Source: Teratosphaeria epicoccoides (taxonomy: Eukaryota > Ascomycota > Dothideomycetes > Mycosphaerellales > Teratosphaeriaceae). Taken from it: a stretch of 64,000 nucleotides of DNA. The position numbers were made by a program, and so were the translations under genes. This document shows, piece after piece, positions 61,837 through 64,000 of this stretch. The notes below the pieces were generated by a model. That model ran no database searches and had not been told where the DNA came from. It saw nothing but the letters and a program-made list of their open reading frames with translations. Location of the stretch: assembly GCA_021401465.1 (NCBI GenBank), contig JADDMT010000007.1:124001-188000 (forward strand), given 5' to 3'. The stretch's first letter is position 1. Each line of letters starts with the position of its first letter.

Positions 61837-64000
61837 GGCATTCTTTGAGGCTCTGCGATCGCGATCACCAGCCTGCCGAGTCAATTTTGGACGTCAGATG
61901 CTCCAGACGCAATGTGGGATGTAAAGCGGCCTACATTTCTCGATCTCTGGGCTGCTTCTCATGAGCTCCTCCTGGATTTTTGTCAAACATGGCGGGTCTG
62001 ATGACCACTAGCCGTAGTGCAGGCATGATCTCATTACGTTGGAGATCAGAGAATTCAGTTGGAGACTAAGCAGAGTCACGATCCGAAATTCTGACGCAAA
62101 GGCACGCTCGGTCACAACAAGATCAGGAGCACGCCTTATAAGCGTGCCAGCTGACTTGGGTGCAAAGGACGGGCATATTCTGCTGGCGACCAGGGCTCGC
62201 TGCCTGAATCCTGACACAAGAAGGAGTCTACTCGATCACACTCTCGAACTCCCGAACAACACAATGAGCCTGGCATCCACCAAGAGCATGTACGCACGAC
62301 TAGACACTTGCGGCCCGGGCCTTTCCTTTATGCTTCCAGCTGTTCACGGCTTTCTGGACCGTTCCTCGGACTGCCTTCTGGGCTTGAAAAACAAGGCAAC
62401 GAAGTGCAGTCAGACCAAGGAAATTGGCATCCTGCATGGGCTGCGTAGTGCTGCTCCCCGCATCTTCGAGCCAGAGTGTCGTGATCAGTGGTAGCGTGGC
62501 GATGATAGAGAATACTATGAGGAGAAAGATTCCCCCGTGCTTCATGTTGATACAGCAAGGCCCGGACATTGAGCAGAGAGGCGATGCAAGACGCCGCCGC
62601 TGCCGCGAGCACGTTCGAGGACTCGGGACAGAGCAGGCGTAGCGTCCAGCAAGCGGTTCGTGATGCGCCAGAAAAGAGGAACTATGCCCCGGTCAGCTTC
62701 TTTCGTACTTTAGACTGACCAGTGTGAGACATAACCTCTACACTACTGCAGCGATGATGATGAACGAGACGGGTAGTCTGTATATAACGCGCTCGGGCCT
62801 TTCGCGCTCGCTGCTGCCCGCCGACAGCCTCTCTTTGCCTAGCTACCCCGCGGAAGCGGAAGGCAAGGACGCAAGCAAGAACAGGACAGAAACACACTTC
62901 GAAATCATGGAAGTCAGGACGTCCAAATGCTTGACGTTGGCGAGCTGACTGGATTGAAAGGACCATAGCCGACTCGCATGTGCCAAAACATAAATATGGC
63001 GATTCATGGATTACGTGTGCTTCCAGTGCGCTCAGACATTGTAGATGGCCGCGCTTCTCAGGGTCTTCTGCTTGTGGATTTCATGATCATGCGCCCCCGG
63101 CTCATGGTATGGGCACGGGTTGCACGTTATTTTGCTGCGGAGGAGCATGCATCTTGCGGCGCTACTTCGCTGCAGTAACGAGCAGATCGCCATCCATGTC
63201 GCTCGACTGCGCATTGATCTTTGGGGACACCAGGAACTGAACATGGCTGTGTTTTGGGCCCATCGCTGCAGAGGTCGTTGTTCCGCTTTTCAAGCATCGG
63301 CAGTATCTCGCCAGTCCGCACCTGCTGTTGAGCTCGAGTCCTCGATGAGGAAGATCATATCGAAGCTGTCGAGAAAGCCATATGTTCCCTTCGCGTCTGA
63401 GGACTTGGCGAGGGACTTGAGACGTGGCGGAAGGGGCGGAGGCGCGTTAAAATGACCGGTATGGGCAGGTGGGACAGCCATTCCTCGATATATCGGGATT
63501 AAAGGAATGCATGGTGTTTCGTTTGAGGAGGCGTTGCTGGGCGTGAGCCGCATACACACTCATGCCGCCTCAGAGCTCGGCAGCAGTCCGGCTTCGTCCA
63601 TGGCATCATCTGCGTCTAAGGCACCATGTGAGCAACATATGGCGAATGGTGTCTCCGTACTACATGCTCCAAGAGCCTTCTCGAGTCGACGCGTTTCTTC
63701 AGGACGTTCAACTGGCGCTGGGCCATCTTCTCGAGAGTTGGGAACTATGAACCATCACCTTCAAGTGGTTCCGCCAGCTTGGAGCTCAACGCAAAAATTG
63801 CCTGGGAGTGATAGCTTCATTGGCCTCCGAGCTCGAGACAGTCGGTAGTGTATTCCTTCAGTCGTTCAACCAAAACCTGGGTGTGGGCAATCGTACTGAC
63901 GATAGTCCGGTCAACAACGACCACGAAGTTGAGCCCCGTCTCGCAGCATTCGCGCATTATACCTGTTCGCATTGCATTGGATATTGGGATGCATTGGTCA
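61837..64000. other. Right end of the window, no supported intact gene
   Basis: Several ORFs below 160 codons occur. A minus-strand frame 62300..62569 (ATG at 62569) has one hydrophobic helix (GIFLLIVFSIIATLPLITTLW) but no other support. A relic of a VWA-like protein is annotated separately. The rest appears non-coding. Confidence 0.4.
63176..63481 (-). pseudogene. VWA-domain protein relic
   Basis: An ATG at 63481 starts MAVPPAHTGHFNAPPPLPP, then FLDSFDMIFLIEDSSSTAG and DWRDTADA before TGA at 63292..63290. The block FDMIFLIEDSSSTAGxDWRDTA resembles the start of a von Willebrand A domain with a damaged MIDAS (DxSxS becomes DSSST). Another frame downstream (VQFLVSPKINAQSSDMDGDLLVTAAK) could be later coding sequence. 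With no continuation that joins, it looks like a broken copy. Confidence 0.35.

Noticed and set aside
62300..62569. Minus-strand 89-residue membrane-like ORF
   Set aside because: One hydrophobic stretch alone does not support a gene; codon pattern and neighbours give no help.
1..64000. CRISPR array, bacterial operons or riboswitches
   Set aside because: The spliced eukaryotic genes and the lack of regular spaced repeats exclude them. I also saw no tRNA or rRNA gene I could support by eye, though a tRNAscan run would be decisive.

Overview
The window is nuclear DNA of a filamentous ascomycete. Genes are dense, lie on both strands, and carry one to three short introns (about 49-110 nt, GTAAGT-type donors). 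Single-copy eukaryotic genes are easy to recognise: RPT4, CDC6, ATG5, PRP28, RPB11, YTM1, eIF3m, CYP51, and a kinesin-7-like motor. Gene content and style (HAM-8-like four-helix membrane protein, mycosporine genes, CYP51 with a short intron) suggest Dothideomycetes, perhaps a Capnodiales-type dark fungus. That placement is inference. Several ORFs in frame begin at TTG or GTG, so I moved starts to the first supported ATG and solved introns by hand.

Layout. 0.5-9 kb: proteasome ATPase RPT4, a GPI-anchored cell-wall protein, a low-complexity zinc-ribbon protein, and a HAM-8-like membrane protein. 9.5-17.7 kb: CDC6, a small spliced cysteine-rich secreted protein, a decayed berberine-bridge-type oxidase, ATG5, and PRP28. 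18.4-27 kb: a frameshifted conserved gene, nitronate monooxygenase, RPB11, an unknown protein, a decayed homoserine-acetyltransferase-like hydrolase, and YTM1. 27.5-31.7 kb: an INSIG protein, an Stk19-family protein, and a small membrane protein.

32-38 kb is the main metabolic locus. A membrane-tethered ATP-grasp ligase and an O-methyltransferase lie on the minus strand. A desmethyl-4-deoxygadusol (DDG) synthase-type sugar-phosphate cyclase lies divergently on the plus strand. Together they match the three core steps of mycosporine (UV-screen) biosynthesis: cyclase, O-methyltransferase, ATP-grasp.

38-64 kb: the kinesin, a GT23-like fucosyltransferase candidate, a stretch of gene relics (46.5-49.2 kb), eIF3m, a carboxymuconolactone-decarboxylase-fold protein, CYP51 and an RRM-like protein. 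Next comes an unusual 803-residue protein joining a FAR1/MULE-type zinc finger, a Zn2Cys6 cluster and a gag-like region. The last 2 kb hold only relics. The two most striking items are the mycosporine cluster and this transposon-derived fusion.
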